Below are positions 27,605 to 36,858 of a DNA stretch of 64,000 bases, in pieces. Numbering within the stretch: position 1 is the stretch's first letter; every line of letters starts with the position of its first letter. The position numbers were made by a program, and so were the translations under genes. This DNA comes from Acidobacteria bacterium UBA2990 (lineage in GTDB: Bacteria; Acidobacteriota; Vicinamibacteria; Vicinamibacterales; UBA8438). The stretch spans positions 106,916 to 170,915 of the forward strand of contig DEAE01000029.1 in NCBI GenBank assembly GCA_002347025.1, in the 5' to 3' direction. The notes under the pieces are model-generated. The model had not been told where the DNA came from. It was given only the letters and a program-made list of their open reading frames with translations, and did no database searches.

Positions 27605-28016
27605 AGCTAAAGCGTCAGCTGGACCAACCAGCACTACCAATGTAAGGGTCCGATATGCTGAGACTGATCAGATGCAGGTAGCCTACCACGCCCATTATTT
27701 CACCTGGTTCGAAATCGGCCGGTGTGAACTTCTTCGTTCATTGGGCCAATCTTATCGAACGCTGGAAGCAACCGGCTACAAACTCCCTGTGATCGAAGCT
27801 CATTGCGAGTATCAATCACCGGCTCTCTACGACGATCAACTTGAAATCTGCACAAAGGCTCTTCTCATCTCACCGGCGCGGGTCCGTTTCGAATATGAGG
27901 TCAAGCGGCATACTGATATGTGTGTAGCCGCCTCAGGACTGACAGTTCACGCAGCGATAAATAGTGAAGGCAAAGTGGTTCGTCTACCTAGGGAAATCAG
28001 ACAGCTCCTAACTTGA
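27591..28016 (+). CDS. YbgC/FcbC-type acyl-CoA thioesterase
   Basis: This 141-residue hot-dog-fold thioesterase hydrolyses acyl-CoA. VRYAETDQMQVAYHAHYFTWFE contains the catalytic aspartate (in AETD) and the helix that follows, as in the 4-hydroxybenzoyl-CoA thioesterase family. The ATG at 27591 lies inside the end of rpe (14-bp overlap) and gives the normal family length. The same frame is open further upstream, but that part only overlaps rpe. In proteobacteria ybgC goes with the Tol-Pal genes; here it sits just before bamD, also an envelope gene. Confidence 0.87.
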   Translation: MRLDRAKASAGPTSTTNVRVRYAETDQMQVAYHAHYFTWFEIGRCELLRSLGQSYRTLEATGYKLPVIEAHCEYQSPALYDDQLEICTKALLISPARVRFEYEVKRHTDMCVAASGLTVHAAINSEGKVVRLPREIRQLLT

Positions 28017-28212
28017 TAGTAACAGTCGACTGTGCTACTTCTTGTCTTATGGGTCGGGCATTACAACCTCTGACGCCCGCCCTTCTGAAAGTGAGGCGAA
28101 CCGAGGCCGATGCCTAGTCTCCTTTTCGATTAACAGCCTGCTTCATTTACGGGCACCATCTTGTACTGTTGCGAGAAAACCATTGAATAGACATAGTCCG
28201 GATGCTTACCGT

Positions 28213-29037
28213 ATGGAAACTGTTCCCGCCGCTGTGCACACCACACGCCTGCAAGTCCGTCTCCGTTTTATCGCTTTGTTGACTGTGTTCCTACTAGCCT
28301 CCTGTGGCCCACCCAGCGTAGAAATTCCGGAAATAAGCCTTGACGCCGACGCTGACCGTTTGCTCTTCGAGCGGGGTTCTGAGGCGCTCGAGCTGCAGGA
28401 TTGGCGCCGGGCACGTGAGTACTTCACCCGCATCAGGGACAATTACCCGCAGAGTCAGTTTCGAGCTGAATCCCGCCTAGGCATCGGAGAAAGCTACGAA
28501 CTGGAGGCGAGCACCGAAGCCTTCATTCGAGCTCTGAACGAATTTGAGGACTTCTTAAGCCTTTACCCGACCCACCCTAGAGCACCTTATGCAAAGTACA
28601 AGGTTGGAATGGTCCATTTTCACCAAATGCGAAACGCTGAGCGTGATCAACAAGAAACTCTAAACGCTATTCAGGAATTCGAAGACTTTCTAGCAACTTA
28701 CCCAGAGGCTCAAGACTTGATCCCAGAGGTCGAACTACGTCTGCGGGAAGCTCGGACTAGATTTAGCGAACACCATTTCACCGTTGGCCGCTTTTACTAT
28801 CGACTCGATATCTACCGGGGCGCGATCAGCAGATTTCGACAGATCCTGGAGGACGACCCTGAGTATTCAGCCCGAGACGAAGTCTTCTACTACCTTGGAG
28901 AATCATTAGCTGCCGTAGAAGACGAGGCTCAAGCCATCCCTTATTTTGCACGTATCTTAAACGAGTTCGAATCCAGCGATTACGCCGAGCCAGCGAGAGC
29001 CCGACTAAACGAACTGGAAGCTCTACAGGACCAATGA
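28213..29037 (+). CDS. bamD: Outer membrane assembly lipoprotein BamD
   Basis: BamD is a lipoprotein of the complex that inserts beta-barrel proteins into the outer membrane. The 274-residue protein has a lipobox (FLLASC) after a hydrophobic signal. TPR-like repeats follow, with the family landmarks LFERGSEALELQDWRRA, NYPQSQFRAE, FLSLYPTHPRAPYAKY and FLATYPEAQ. I chose the ATG at 28213 because it gives a normal signal peptide; the frame is open upstream to 28042. Its presence indicates a diderm envelope. Confidence 0.88.
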   Translation: METVPAAVHTTRLQVRLRFIALLTVFLLASCGPPSVEIPEISLDADADRLLFERGSEALELQDWRRAREYFTRIRDNYPQSQFRAESRLGIGESYELEASTEAFIRALNEFEDFLSLYPTHPRAPYAKYKVGMVHFHQMRNAERDQQETLNAIQEFEDFLATYPEAQDLIPEVELRLREARTRFSEHHFTVGRFYYRLDIYRGAISRFRQILEDDPEYSARDEVFYYLGESLAAVEDEAQAIPYFARILNEFESSDYAEPARARLNELEALQDQ

Positions 29038-29133
29038 ATTTCCGCTAGATCACTGTTTCCAAAGCTTCCTTACAGCCTCTTCCCTTGGCCTAGCCAAACC
29101 CCAACAGCCCATCAGTCTCATAACCTAACAGAT

Positions 29134-29736
29134 CTATTCCCTCGAAGGGTCTCGCTCAGGGGGGACGAATTGCTTTAGCGGAGCGACTGGAACAATCCGT
29201 GTAAACCTTTGGTAATAATCAATGGCCGAGTACAAGGCAGTCCCCAAGACTACCCAAAGGGCCACCTGGCCCAGGACAAAAAATTCCCGTAGATTTTCCC
29301 GTCCAAGGATAAGGAGAAGGATCGCGACAACTTGAGACAGCATCTTGACTTTGCCCAGCCTTGAGGCCGGAATAGTAAGCCCTCGGGAATGGGCCACGCT
29401 TCGAAGAACCGTAACAGCTAGTTCACGCCCAAGGATAACGGCAACCATCCAAGCTGAAGCCAACCCCATCTGCACTAGGGAGACGAGAGCAGCTGTAATC
29501 AGTAATTTGTCTGCCAGCGGATCCATCAACTGTCCAAGAGTGGTGACTTCTTTCCTGCGACGTGCCAAAAACCCATCCAGCCAATCAGTCCACGCTGCCA
29601 ACGCGAAGATCAACGCACCCAACACCTCTTTACCTATTCCGAAGAACACTGCACCTTCAAACCTTGTCAACAAGACTACAACCAGCAAGGGAACGAGAAA
29701 GATCCGGGCAAGGGTCAGGCTATTTGGAAGATTCAT
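29134..29736 (-). CDS. pgsA: CDP-diacylglycerol-glycerol-3-phosphate 3-phosphatidyltransferase
   Basis: PgsA makes phosphatidylglycerol phosphate, the first step to phosphatidylglycerol. The 200-residue membrane protein carries the full CDP-alcohol phosphotransferase signature: DWLDGFLAR, then a glycine 9 residues on (TLGQ), then DPLADK. It opens with MNLPNSLTLARI, typical of PgsA. Four to five membrane helices are evident. It is convergent with bamD and divergent from the nucleotidyltransferase gene. Confidence 0.94.
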   Translation of the reverse strand: MNLPNSLTLARIFLVPLLVVVLLTRFEGAVFFGIGKEVLGALIFALAAWTDWLDGFLARRRKEVTTLGQLMDPLADKLLITAALVSLVQMGLASAWMVAVILGRELAVTVLRSVAHSRGLTIPASRLGKVKMLSQVVAILLLILGRENLREFFVLGQVALWVVLGTALYSAIDYYQRFTRIVPVAPLKQFVPPERDPSRE

Positions 29737-29852
29737 CTAGCCCTCGAAGAAGGCGACAATTAACTTGATTCTATTGTCCTACCTTAACTCTTAGCAAGTC
29801 GAGCCCCCCCCACCTCTCCTATTCTTGCCGCCGATGCTACAATCCCGGCGTC

Positions 29853-30911
29853 ATGAAAGCTGTGATTCTAGCGGGCGGCTTCGGAACCAGGTTGCGTCCA
29901 CTTACCCTAGATTGTCCAAAACCTATTGTCCCTATTTTTGAGCGTCCATTCTTGTACTACCAAGTCGATCTTCTCCGTAAGATCACTGAAATCGATGAGG
30001 TAATTCTCAGCCTCAACTACCGACCTGAACGCATAGAAGACCTGATCGGCAACGGAAAAGACATCGGTATTCCCATCCGCTACATGGTGGAACCGGAACC
30101 ATTAGGCACTGGAGGGGCAATTAAGTTCGCCAGCAAAGACATCGAAGACTCTCTTGTTGTTCTTAATGGCGACGTCCTGACTCTAATTGACCTTCCGGCT
30201 GTCATACGGCGACATCGTGAGAACCGCGCCTGTGCCACCATAGTCCTGACTCCGGTCAATAACCCATCGGCCTACGGGCTGGTTGAAACTGATACCAATG
30301 GCCAAGTCCTTAGGTTCCTTGAGAAACCAAGCCCCGACCAAATTACCTGCGACACGATCAACGCTGGTGTCTATATCCTGGAACCTCACACCTTCGATCG
30401 AATACCAGACGGACGACCCTCATCCATTGAACGAGACTACTTTCCCTCTCTAATCACTCGTAAAGAAACATTCATTGGTCACATCGATCGTGGTTACTGG
30501 CTCGACATTGGCAGTCCGGAAAGCTACATGCAAGCCCACCGAGATCTCATGGCACAACGCTGCGCAGCCGGTCCATTCCACCGCAAGCCTCAAGACTTTA
30601 TCTGCCAGAATCCAAGCTGCCAGATCTCCGCTGAAGCTAAAATCACAGGTCCTTGTTTCTTTTCGAGAGACTGTATCATTGAGGATGGAGCCCAAATCGG
30701 TCCGGAGTCTATCCTTGGTCCTAGGTGCCGAATAGCGGCCGACACCGTAATCGAACGGTCGATTCTCTGGGGAGATACGGTAGTAGACTCGGGTGCAGTT
30801 ATCTCAGACGCGATCGTCGGTAAAGCATGCCACATCTCCTCTAATACTCGCGTCGGCCCTGGGGCACTGATCGGATCCCGGTCGGTTCTATCTCCATACA
30901 CCCGGGTATAA
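29853..30911 (+). CDS. Sugar-1-phosphate nucleotidyltransferase, probably mannose-1-phosphate guanylyltransferase
   Basis: This 352-residue enzyme activates a sugar 1-phosphate to an NDP-sugar. The N-terminal nucleotidyltransferase domain starts AVILAGGFGTRLRPLT and has CPKPIVPI (signature lysine), VLNGDVL and VEPEPLGTGGA. From about residue 265 hexapeptide repeats (left-handed beta helix) begin, for example GPESILGPRCRIAADTVIERS. The best guess is GDP-mannose synthesis, because a phosphomannomutase-type gene follows 17 bp downstream, but specificity for glucose cannot be excluded from sequence alone. Confidence 0.85.
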   Translation: MKAVILAGGFGTRLRPLTLDCPKPIVPIFERPFLYYQVDLLRKITEIDEVILSLNYRPERIEDLIGNGKDIGIPIRYMVEPEPLGTGGAIKFASKDIEDSLVVLNGDVLTLIDLPAVIRRHRENRACATIVLTPVNNPSAYGLVETDTNGQVLRFLEKPSPDQITCDTINAGVYILEPHTFDRIPDGRPSSIERDYFPSLITRKETFIGHIDRGYWLDIGSPESYMQAHRDLMAQRCAAGPFHRKPQDFICQNPSCQISAEAKITGPCFFSRDCIIEDGAQIGPESILGPRCRIAADTVIERSILWGDTVVDSGAVISDAIVGKACHISSNTRVGPGALIGSRSVLSPYTRV

Positions 30912-30928
30912 AGGATTGGGGCCCCCTC

Positions 30929-32284
30929 ATGCATGACTTTAGTCCGGAAGTGTTCAAGGCCTATGACGTTCGCGGTATATACCCCACCGAGATAAATGAA
31001 ATCCTAGCTGAAAAGATCGGCAGAGCTTTTGTCGCCCATCTAAATGCAAAAACCATCGCCGTCAGTCGGGACATGCGATTGTCATCGCCTACGCTCGCCA
31101 CAGCCTTCATCAAGGGAGCCCGACACCAGGGTGCTCATGTGATTGACATCGGGCTAATGGGCACAGACCAACTCTATTTTGCTGTGGCCAAGAACAACCT
31201 AGACGGCGGGGCTCAAATCACCGCCTCCCATAATCCCGGACAATATAACGGCCTCAAACTTGTTGGCCCACAAGCACAACCTCTTAGTGGAGATGCCGGC
31301 ATCAGCAACATCCGAGACATGCTGCTCCATCGACAATTGCCAGCACCAGACCCAAAAGGCAGCTACCGCAAGGAACAGATTCTTGAAGACTATCTTGATC
31401 ACGTGCTTCACTTCATTGATTGTTCAAAACTTCAATCTCTGTCACTCGTGCTTGACGCCGGAAGCGGGATCGGTGGCATCGTAGGGGCGGCCCTTTTCGA
31501 CAGATTGCCTTGTCGGACCACCCGTCTCTGTTTTGAAGTCGACGGTTCTTTTCCTCATCACGAGGCGAACCCTTTGATCGAAGAGAACCGAAAGGCGCTA
31601 GTAGAGCGGGTTCTCGCGCAATCTGCGGATCTCGGAATCGCTTGGGATGGAGACGCAGATCGTTGCTTTTTTGTTGATGGAAGTGGCCGTTTTATCTCCG
31701 GCGATTTCATCACAGCCCTTTTGGCTGAATCTTTCATCCGCAAAACTCCAGGAGCCTCGATCGTCTACGACGTTCGGGCTAGCCACGCCGTAAAGGACAC
31801 GGTCACCAAGCTCGGAGGGCGCGCGCTCATGAACCGTGTCGGGCACTCTTTCTTCAAGAAACGTATGCGCGATGAAAACGCGGTCTTTGGAGGAGAGGTC
31901 ACTGGCCACTACTATTTTAGGGACAACTTTTACGCTGACAACGGCTTTATCCCAGCGCTCCTCATCCTTGAGCTTATGTCCCTTCAGCGGAAATCCCTTG
32001 AGGAATTACTGAAACCTTTGTGGGAGCGTTATTTCATTTCTGGCGAAATCAACACAGAGTTTCCCAATCACGAACTAGCCAATGCCAAATTCGACCTTAT
32101 TCGTTCCCGATATTCTGATGGACACATCTATGCCATGGACGGAATCTCAGTTGAATACCCGAGCTGGCATTTCAACGTGCGCCTGTCGAACACTGAGCCC
32201 TTATTACGATTGAATCTTGAGGCGACTAGCAAGCAGGAAATGCTTGCACGGTCAGATGAGATATTGGGCTTGATCCGTAAGTAG
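30929..32284 (+). CDS. Phosphomannomutase/phosphoglucomutase
   Basis: This is a 451-residue alpha-D-phosphohexomutase of the AlgC/ManB type that interconverts hexose 6- and 1-phosphates. It contains YDVRGIYP at the N-terminus, the phosphoserine loop ITASHNPGQYNGLK, the metal loop DGDADRCF, the sugar-binding GEVTGHYYF and the C-terminal phosphate loop RLSNTEPLLRLN. It forms a two-gene unit with the preceding nucleotidyltransferase, giving mannose 6-P to mannose 1-P to GDP-mannose for surface polysaccharide. Confidence 0.93.
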   Translation: MHDFSPEVFKAYDVRGIYPTEINEILAEKIGRAFVAHLNAKTIAVSRDMRLSSPTLATAFIKGARHQGAHVIDIGLMGTDQLYFAVAKNNLDGGAQITASHNPGQYNGLKLVGPQAQPLSGDAGISNIRDMLLHRQLPAPDPKGSYRKEQILEDYLDHVLHFIDCSKLQSLSLVLDAGSGIGGIVGAALFDRLPCRTTRLCFEVDGSFPHHEANPLIEENRKALVERVLAQSADLGIAWDGDADRCFFVDGSGRFISGDFITALLAESFIRKTPGASIVYDVRASHAVKDTVTKLGGRALMNRVGHSFFKKRMRDENAVFGGEVTGHYYFRDNFYADNGFIPALLILELMSLQRKSLEELLKPLWERYFISGEINTEFPNHELANAKFDLIRSRYSDGHIYAMDGISVEYPSWHFNVRLSNTEPLLRLNLEATSKQEMLARSDEILGLIRK

Positions 32285-32429
32285 GTTTGCCAAAGGCCTC
32301 CTACAGCACTACCTATGCATTACAGTCACTACCCAGATTTCAATAACGTTTACAGTCAGTCTGACCAACTGACCTTGGATCACCTAAGATAAACATCCGA
32401 GTCTGGTAAGATCAAGCAGCTACCGACCA

Positions 32430-32504
32430 GCGGGAGTAACTCAGCGGTAGAGTCACGGCTTCCCAAGCCGTTGGTCGCGGGTTCGATCCCCGTCTCCCGC
32501 TCCA
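32430..32504 (+). tRNA. tRNA-Gly (anticodon CCC)
   Basis: A complete cloverleaf is visible: acceptor GCGGGAG/CTCCCGC, anticodon stem ACGGC/GCCGT with loop TTCCCAA (anticodon CCC), and a T arm with GGTTCGATCC. The 3' CCA is encoded in the DNA (32502-32504). The 145 bp before it and the ~270 bp after it hold no gene I can support. Confidence 0.95.
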
Positions 32505-32773
32505 TGCCCAACCTTGCACCTTTTCAGGCTAACTGTATCTTGATTCACTTTCACCGATCTTTTTAGAACCAAATTCATCGATCCATACTGAATTGAAGTA
32601 TAGGATCTGTCTCGGCACCACGGACTGGATTCTAGGCCTTCAGGCATCCGTAACATGATCACGACGGTGAGGTAAATTAAAGGACAACATGTGAAAAACA
32701 GCTCAGTTCGCTCACAAGACCATTATTCCAACGTGTTAAGGTCATAACAGAAATGATGAACCGCAGCTAGACA

Positions 32774-33238
32774 ATGGCAACCAGTGAAAGATATCCGACG
32801 ATTACCGTAGAGACCACCGCACCGTCCCCAGCTATTCGACCACCATTGCAGGAGGCTGCCGTAACATCGGTCGGCCACGGCGTCGTGGTGACCGGACTAC
32901 TGACAGCGAGCGAACACGTCATCATCGATGGAACGGTAGACGGTGAAGTTCTGATGCCAGATTACGGCGTTGCAGTTAGTCTTACGGGTCGAATAAAAGG
33001 AGAGGTCTGTGCCAGGACAATCACGGTGTTGGGCTTAGTCGAGGGAGCCCTAACTGCCTCCTCCCTAATAGAGCTCCGATCCACAGCAATAGTCACAGGA
33101 CGCCTTGCGGCACCGAACGTGCTCATTGAAGAAGGTGCACGCTTTAATGGCGGAGTCGCTCCGGACAAGACAGACGCAGCCCTAGCAGTTGTTCGGCACC
33201 GCCTTCAACAACCTAAACCAACCTCCAACCAACCCTAG
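32774..33238 (+). CDS. Bactofilin family cytoskeletal protein
   Basis: This 154-residue protein has the bactofilin core of short beta-helix repeats. VVVTGLLTASEHVIIDGTVDGEV is followed by GRIKGEVCARTITVLGLVEG and IVTGRLAAPNVLIEEGARFNGG. A proline-rich disordered N-terminus and short C-terminal tail flank it, as usual. Bactofilins polymerise without nucleotide under the membrane and organise wall enzymes or cell shape. It stands alone; the 430 bp downstream to the HU-like gene contain only an inverted repeat. Confidence 0.88.
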   Translation: MATSERYPTITVETTAPSPAIRPPLQEAAVTSVGHGVVVTGLLTASEHVIIDGTVDGEVLMPDYGVAVSLTGRIKGEVCARTITVLGLVEGALTASSLIELRSTAIVTGRLAAPNVLIEEGARFNGGVAPDKTDAALAVVRHRLQQPKPTSNQP

Positions 33239-33581
33239 CAACCAAGAAACTCAGCCTGCAGGACATCCCCAAACCAATCGACTTTTGAAGTCTTTTTTCA
33301 CCTGGAGATCAATGACTCCAGTCGAGCGGAACAGGAATGTTGCTTCGGTCTCGCTGTCCGGGAAAGCGCGGCACTCTCCATAATCGAACTGCTCGTGCAG
33401 CCTATGCCTCGGTTGATTCCGGGATGATGCGATCAACCGCCCGATCAATCGAAAAACCACCACTCCCGACTTTTAAAACCGAGCGTACTTAGCAGCCATG
33501 CTAGGGGCTCAACTGACTTGTGTATATGAGAAGCACCCGCCCGCATGGACGCTGTCCAAATCTAAGCCAGTTACACAGAAC

Positions 33582-33622
33582 GCCCGGCCAGCAGGCAAAA
33601 CCTTGATGCTAACTGGCCGGGC
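33582..33622. repeat. Perfect 10-bp inverted repeat between bactofilin and HU-like genes
   Basis: GCCCGGCCAG at 33582-33591 is matched by CTGGCCGGGC at 33613-33622 with a 21-base spacer. It lies 47 bp after the stop of the HU-like gene (minus strand) and could end its transcript, though no T-run follows. The rest of the 33239-33668 gap shows nothing I recognise. Confidence 0.55.
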
Positions 33623-33668
33623 ATTGGATTCCACTTTCGCGATGTGAACCGAAGCTAGTCGGTAACAC

Positions 33669-34001
33669 CTACACCATATCTTTGAGTTTCTTCAGGGCAA
33701 GAACCTTTACACGAGTACTCGCAGGTTTTGCCTTCACATCCATCAATTCCCCAGGACGAAACGGATTCGGGACATTCTTTCTCGCTGGCCTCCGTGGGGT
33801 CGTCACGGTCTTAATTTTCATCAAGCCCGGAATCGTACACATACCAACGGCACCCTTTTTAACGTGCCGTCCGATGACGTCTCCCAGCGCATCCAGAACA
33901 GATGCCACTTGACGCTTCGACAGCTCGGTCGTCTCAGCTATATCGGTTAACATCTGGGTCTTCGTCATTGCCGTGGTAACTTTGCCCTTACCTTTTGCCA
34001 A
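33669..34001 (-). CDS. HU-family DNA-binding protein
   Basis: This is a basic 110-residue HU/IHF-like protein. The helical N-terminal part (MTKTQMLTDIAETTELSKRQ) dimerises, and the arm region with RRPARKNVPNPFRPGE matches the DNA-binding arms, including the conserved RNP-like turn. The lysine-rich ends resemble HU variants with extended tails. I chose the TTG at 34001 because a perfect AGGAGG lies 6 bp before it (34013-34008). Likely a nucleoid protein. Confidence 0.85.
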   Translation of the reverse strand: MAKGKGKVTTAMTKTQMLTDIAETTELSKRQVASVLDALGDVIGRHVKKGAVGMCTIPGLMKIKTVTTPRRPARKNVPNPFRPGELMDVKAKPASTRVKVLALKKLKDMV

Positions 34002-34177
34002 CTTCTTCCTCCTAGTGCTAAAAACCAACATTCACAATCCAGCCCGCATCATAACCGAAGCCACCCAAAACGGTTTACCTAAATACTGCTCCAACCGTCA
34101 AAGAGCAAAAGCTTCTCTAACCCGATCCAGGTATTGACGTTCTTTCACTTCCATGATTCAGTTTCGAACACTGTTCC

Positions 34178-35536
34178 TTAATAGTCATCTGACCTGAGGG
34201 ATGCTCGAATAATTTCTCGGTCGTTGCGGTGCACGATGTGGCCATTCGCATAAGCAGGATGGGACCAATTCACCATCCTTTCGGCTATCCGGCCATGAGG
34301 AGTGCGCGAACCAGAGCCCGCTGTTGGTTCAATCAACCGCGTACGGCCAAGCTCAACATATCCGCTCGGGGTGAAGCGTGCCATGATCAGCAATCCTTCA
34401 TCGTTATTGACAAAATATCTATCCCCATGTCTGACAAAAAAAGCGGTACTCCAACGAGCCTGTGCTGTCATCTCCGGACTCATCCATAGGCGCCTACCCG
34501 TTTGCGCGTCCAATCCTCGAAGCTCACCATAGCTATCTACCCCATAAACATAGTCGTCGATGATCAGTGGAGTCGTCACCATGGCATGCAATGTATCTGT
34601 CTCCCCTGGCAATTCGCTGCGGCTCTGACCCTGCCACAACCTCGTTGCATCAGGCCTGTCCTGATTCAACCGCATCATCAACGAACCATTGAAAAACTGA
34701 GACACCAGTAGATAGTCCCCGCTTCGTACTGGTGTCGCTACCGTGACCCCCATTGACACCTCCCACGGCTGATCCCAATACAATTCGCCGTTTTCAGGGT
34801 TCAACGAGGCGAGAGCATCTGGGTGCCATACGATCAACTGGGGAACCCCTCCTGCTTCATAAATGACGAGCTGCGAATAGCCCATCTCCGGGCCGACCTT
34901 AATTGCACGCCACAGTTCCATCCCGCTTTCTTTCTCAAAGGCTACGACAAGGGCATCTGGCTGTCCCCCCACAAGAGCTATGAGACGTTCCCCATCGACA
35001 AGCGGCGCACTCACTACACCCCATACAGGCACTGCCGTTCCATACTCAGCGACGTAATCCTTTTCCCACAGAACCCTACCTGTTTCCACATCGAAACAAA
35101 ACAAACGACCAGTAGCGCCGACGACATACACACGACCTTCATCCACGGTTGGGGTGGCCCGAGGTCCAACCGCATAGCTCACCGAAAGCATTCGGTAAGA
35201 TGTCTCCCATTCGTACGTCCACAACACGGCTCCAGACTCTTCACTCAGTGCAATAACCCGCTCAGTTCCATCAAGGGTCCGAGAAGCTGGGTGCTCGACC
35301 CAATCTGTAATGAAGACGCGACCATCTGCAACAGCCGGTCCTGAATAACCAGACCCGATAGGAGCACGCCAGCGGACTAACAATTCATCAGGCAGCTCTT
35401 CGACAATGCCATACTCTCGCCAGTGGGCCGCTCGATCGACCCCTCTCCACTGTGGCCAATCGGCGCCGACAAGTTCTCCAGGAGCCAACCAAAGCATCAC
35501 TACAGCCATTACAGGCGCCAAAACGTTTTTCCGCAT
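34178..35536 (-). CDS. Exported PQQ-like propeller protein (BamB-like)
   Basis: This 452-residue protein has a signal peptide (VMAVVMLWLAPGELVGA) and begins its mature part with DWPQWRGVDRAA, typical of the BamB-like PQQ_2 propellers common in planctomycetes and acidobacteria. Repeats such as VIALSEESGAVLWTYEWE, LFCFDVETGRVLWEKDY and LRGLDAQTGRRLWMS mark tryptophan-docking blades. It lacks the WDxD motif of the catalytic quinoproteins nearby, so enzyme activity is doubtful. The ATG at 35536 gives the signal peptide; the frame is open upstream to 35755 across a poly-G tract. Confidence 0.8.
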   Translation of the reverse strand: MRKNVLAPVMAVVMLWLAPGELVGADWPQWRGVDRAAHWREYGIVEELPDELLVRWRAPIGSGYSGPAVADGRVFITDWVEHPASRTLDGTERVIALSEESGAVLWTYEWETSYRMLSVSYAVGPRATPTVDEGRVYVVGATGRLFCFDVETGRVLWEKDYVAEYGTAVPVWGVVSAPLVDGERLIALVGGQPDALVVAFEKESGMELWRAIKVGPEMGYSQLVIYEAGGVPQLIVWHPDALASLNPENGELYWDQPWEVSMGVTVATPVRSGDYLLVSQFFNGSLMMRLNQDRPDATRLWQGQSRSELPGETDTLHAMVTTPLIIDDYVYGVDSYGELRGLDAQTGRRLWMSPEMTAQARWSTAFFVRHGDRYFVNNDEGLLIMARFTPSGYVELGRTRLIEPTAGSGSRTPHGRIAERMVNWSHPAYANGHIVHRNDREIIRASLRSDDY

Positions 35537-35717
35537 CCCTACACCTTCCACATCAGATTCAACCTTAAAAACAGAGGCTTGTCTGCACCTGCAACCTCGA
35601 AGCACTCGCTTATCTGTAACACAAGACATACAGACAACTTCACGGTGAACATTTGGCGCCCAGCCGGAACACCATTCGCCGGAAGGCCCGAAATGAACTG
35701 CTGTCCAAGGGGCAGTT

Positions 35718-35729
35718 CCCCCCCCCCCC
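35718..35729. repeat. Homopolymer of 12 C
   Basis: Twelve consecutive C on the plus strand (G on the coding strand of the propeller gene) lie 182-193 bp upstream of that gene's start. The surrounding 35537-35828 region has no gene I can support. Such tracts are prone to slippage and to sequencing error. Confidence 0.9.
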
Positions 35730-35828
35730 TTGAATTGTTGACATCGGTCTTCCATGACTATTTAGGTGGAGGGCTAGAAACAGCTATCACCGCGGCCTGA
35801 CATCTTCCTTCTATGACCTTCAGGCTGA

Positions 35829-36302
35829 CTATCGCCCGTGGTCAAAGCTGTCTAACCACGTTTTGACGAGGCCCTTAGCCTTCTTCACTTCTGAAGAAGT
35901 CATCTTGGAAACCACAACATCACGGTTTCGCCGAAACATCTTGCGACTTTCGCCACACGATTGCCTGGTGGCCAACTCAAGCCATCGATAGGCTTCAACG
36001 TAATCCAGAGAGACACCTTTACCCAGAGCATAGGCAACTCCCAGACTCCCTTGAGCCCTGGCCTCACCCTGCTGGGCAGCTAGTGAAAGCCACTGAGCTG
36101 CTTCTACATCATCCTGACCGACCCCTCGACCACCGGCATACATCAGACCGAGTTTCCGTTGGGCGACAGGATCTCCTGCCTCAGCACTCACCTTCACCTC
36201 ATCCAATACAGGTTGAGCCTTAAGGGGTTGGCCTAATCCTAAATCGAGACTAGTAAGACAAAATCCTAGGATTAAAGTGTATATCCACCTAAAGTCCTCC
36301 AT
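35829..36302 (-). CDS. Secreted Sel1-repeat protein
   Basis: This 157-residue protein has a hydrophobic N-terminal signal (WIYTLILGFCLTSLDLGLG) and two to three Sel1-like repeats, for example AQRKLGLMYAGGRGV, AAQWLSLAAQQG and AQGSLGVAYALGKGV. These helical repeats mediate protein contacts. It lies 18 bp after the end of the broken cupin gene and may have been cotranscribed with it. No catalytic motif is seen. Confidence 0.8.
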   Translation of the reverse strand: MEDFRWIYTLILGFCLTSLDLGLGQPLKAQPVLDEVKVSAEAGDPVAQRKLGLMYAGGRGVGQDDVEAAQWLSLAAQQGEARAQGSLGVAYALGKGVSLDYVEAYRWLELATRQSCGESRKMFRRNRDVVVSKMTSSEVKKAKGLVKTWLDSFDHGR

Positions 36303-36320
36303 GATTACACCAACTAGTAC

Positions 36321-36687
36321 CTAGAGGATGGGTGCCACCAAATAGGCATCATCATGATCCACGGGCTCAAACCACTCAACCTCTGAGCCACGCAATGACA
36401 GCATTACCATCGATTCATCTGGAGCCGAACCATGCCAGCGAACCACACCATCGGCCGTAAGCACTGGTTGCCACGGGCGAAGTTCCCGCAGCTCTCCACC
36501 CCTTTCTTGAACACGCCCCCTGCCTTCTTCAACCAATAGTAGCTGCCCCACGACTGTGCCAACTCGAACGCACCCTTGCCTCGAGACGGACCCGAGTTTT
36601 CAGAACATCTTCGCTATCCAGCCGAAGTGGATTTCCCCCGGCAAAGTTGACTTGCAGCTCAAAAGCCTGAACTTGGATAATGTCCAA
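36321..36687 (-). pseudogene. Cupin-domain gene with an apparent frameshift
   Basis: The 3' frame (from a GTG at 36551) encodes GQLLLVEEGRGRVQERGGELRELRPW and WHGSAPDES, the second half of a single cupin domain. The first half, including the expected RVRSSWHS metal-site segment, is in another frame directly upstream, starting near TTG 36687. The two frames join around 36551-36560, where a short deletion (for example 2 or 5 bp) would explain the break. Intact relatives keep the two halves in one frame. Either the gene is broken or there is a sequence error. The remaining ~170 bp to 36858 are empty. Confidence 0.6.
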
Positions 36688-36858
36688 TCACCAGACCCTC
36701 GCAGTCACAATAACCATCACTGCCGCTAACCACACCCTGAGTCGACAACCTCCGGTCCGCATCATTCCAACCGATCTGTCATGGCGGTTTCCATCACACA
36801 TATGAAGGCAATCCTGTACTCATGCCCTGGCGAACCTATAACTCTGGCAACAACTGCC

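Noticed and set aside
32453..32662. Minus-strand ORF of 69 residues across the tRNA
   Set aside because: It reads through the tRNA-Gly gene on the opposite strand and gives the familiar GDGDRTRDQRLGKP-type false protein seen when tRNA-adjacent DNA is translated.
34823..35344. Plus-strand ORF of 173 residues
   Set aside because: Antisense shadow of the BamB-like propeller gene.
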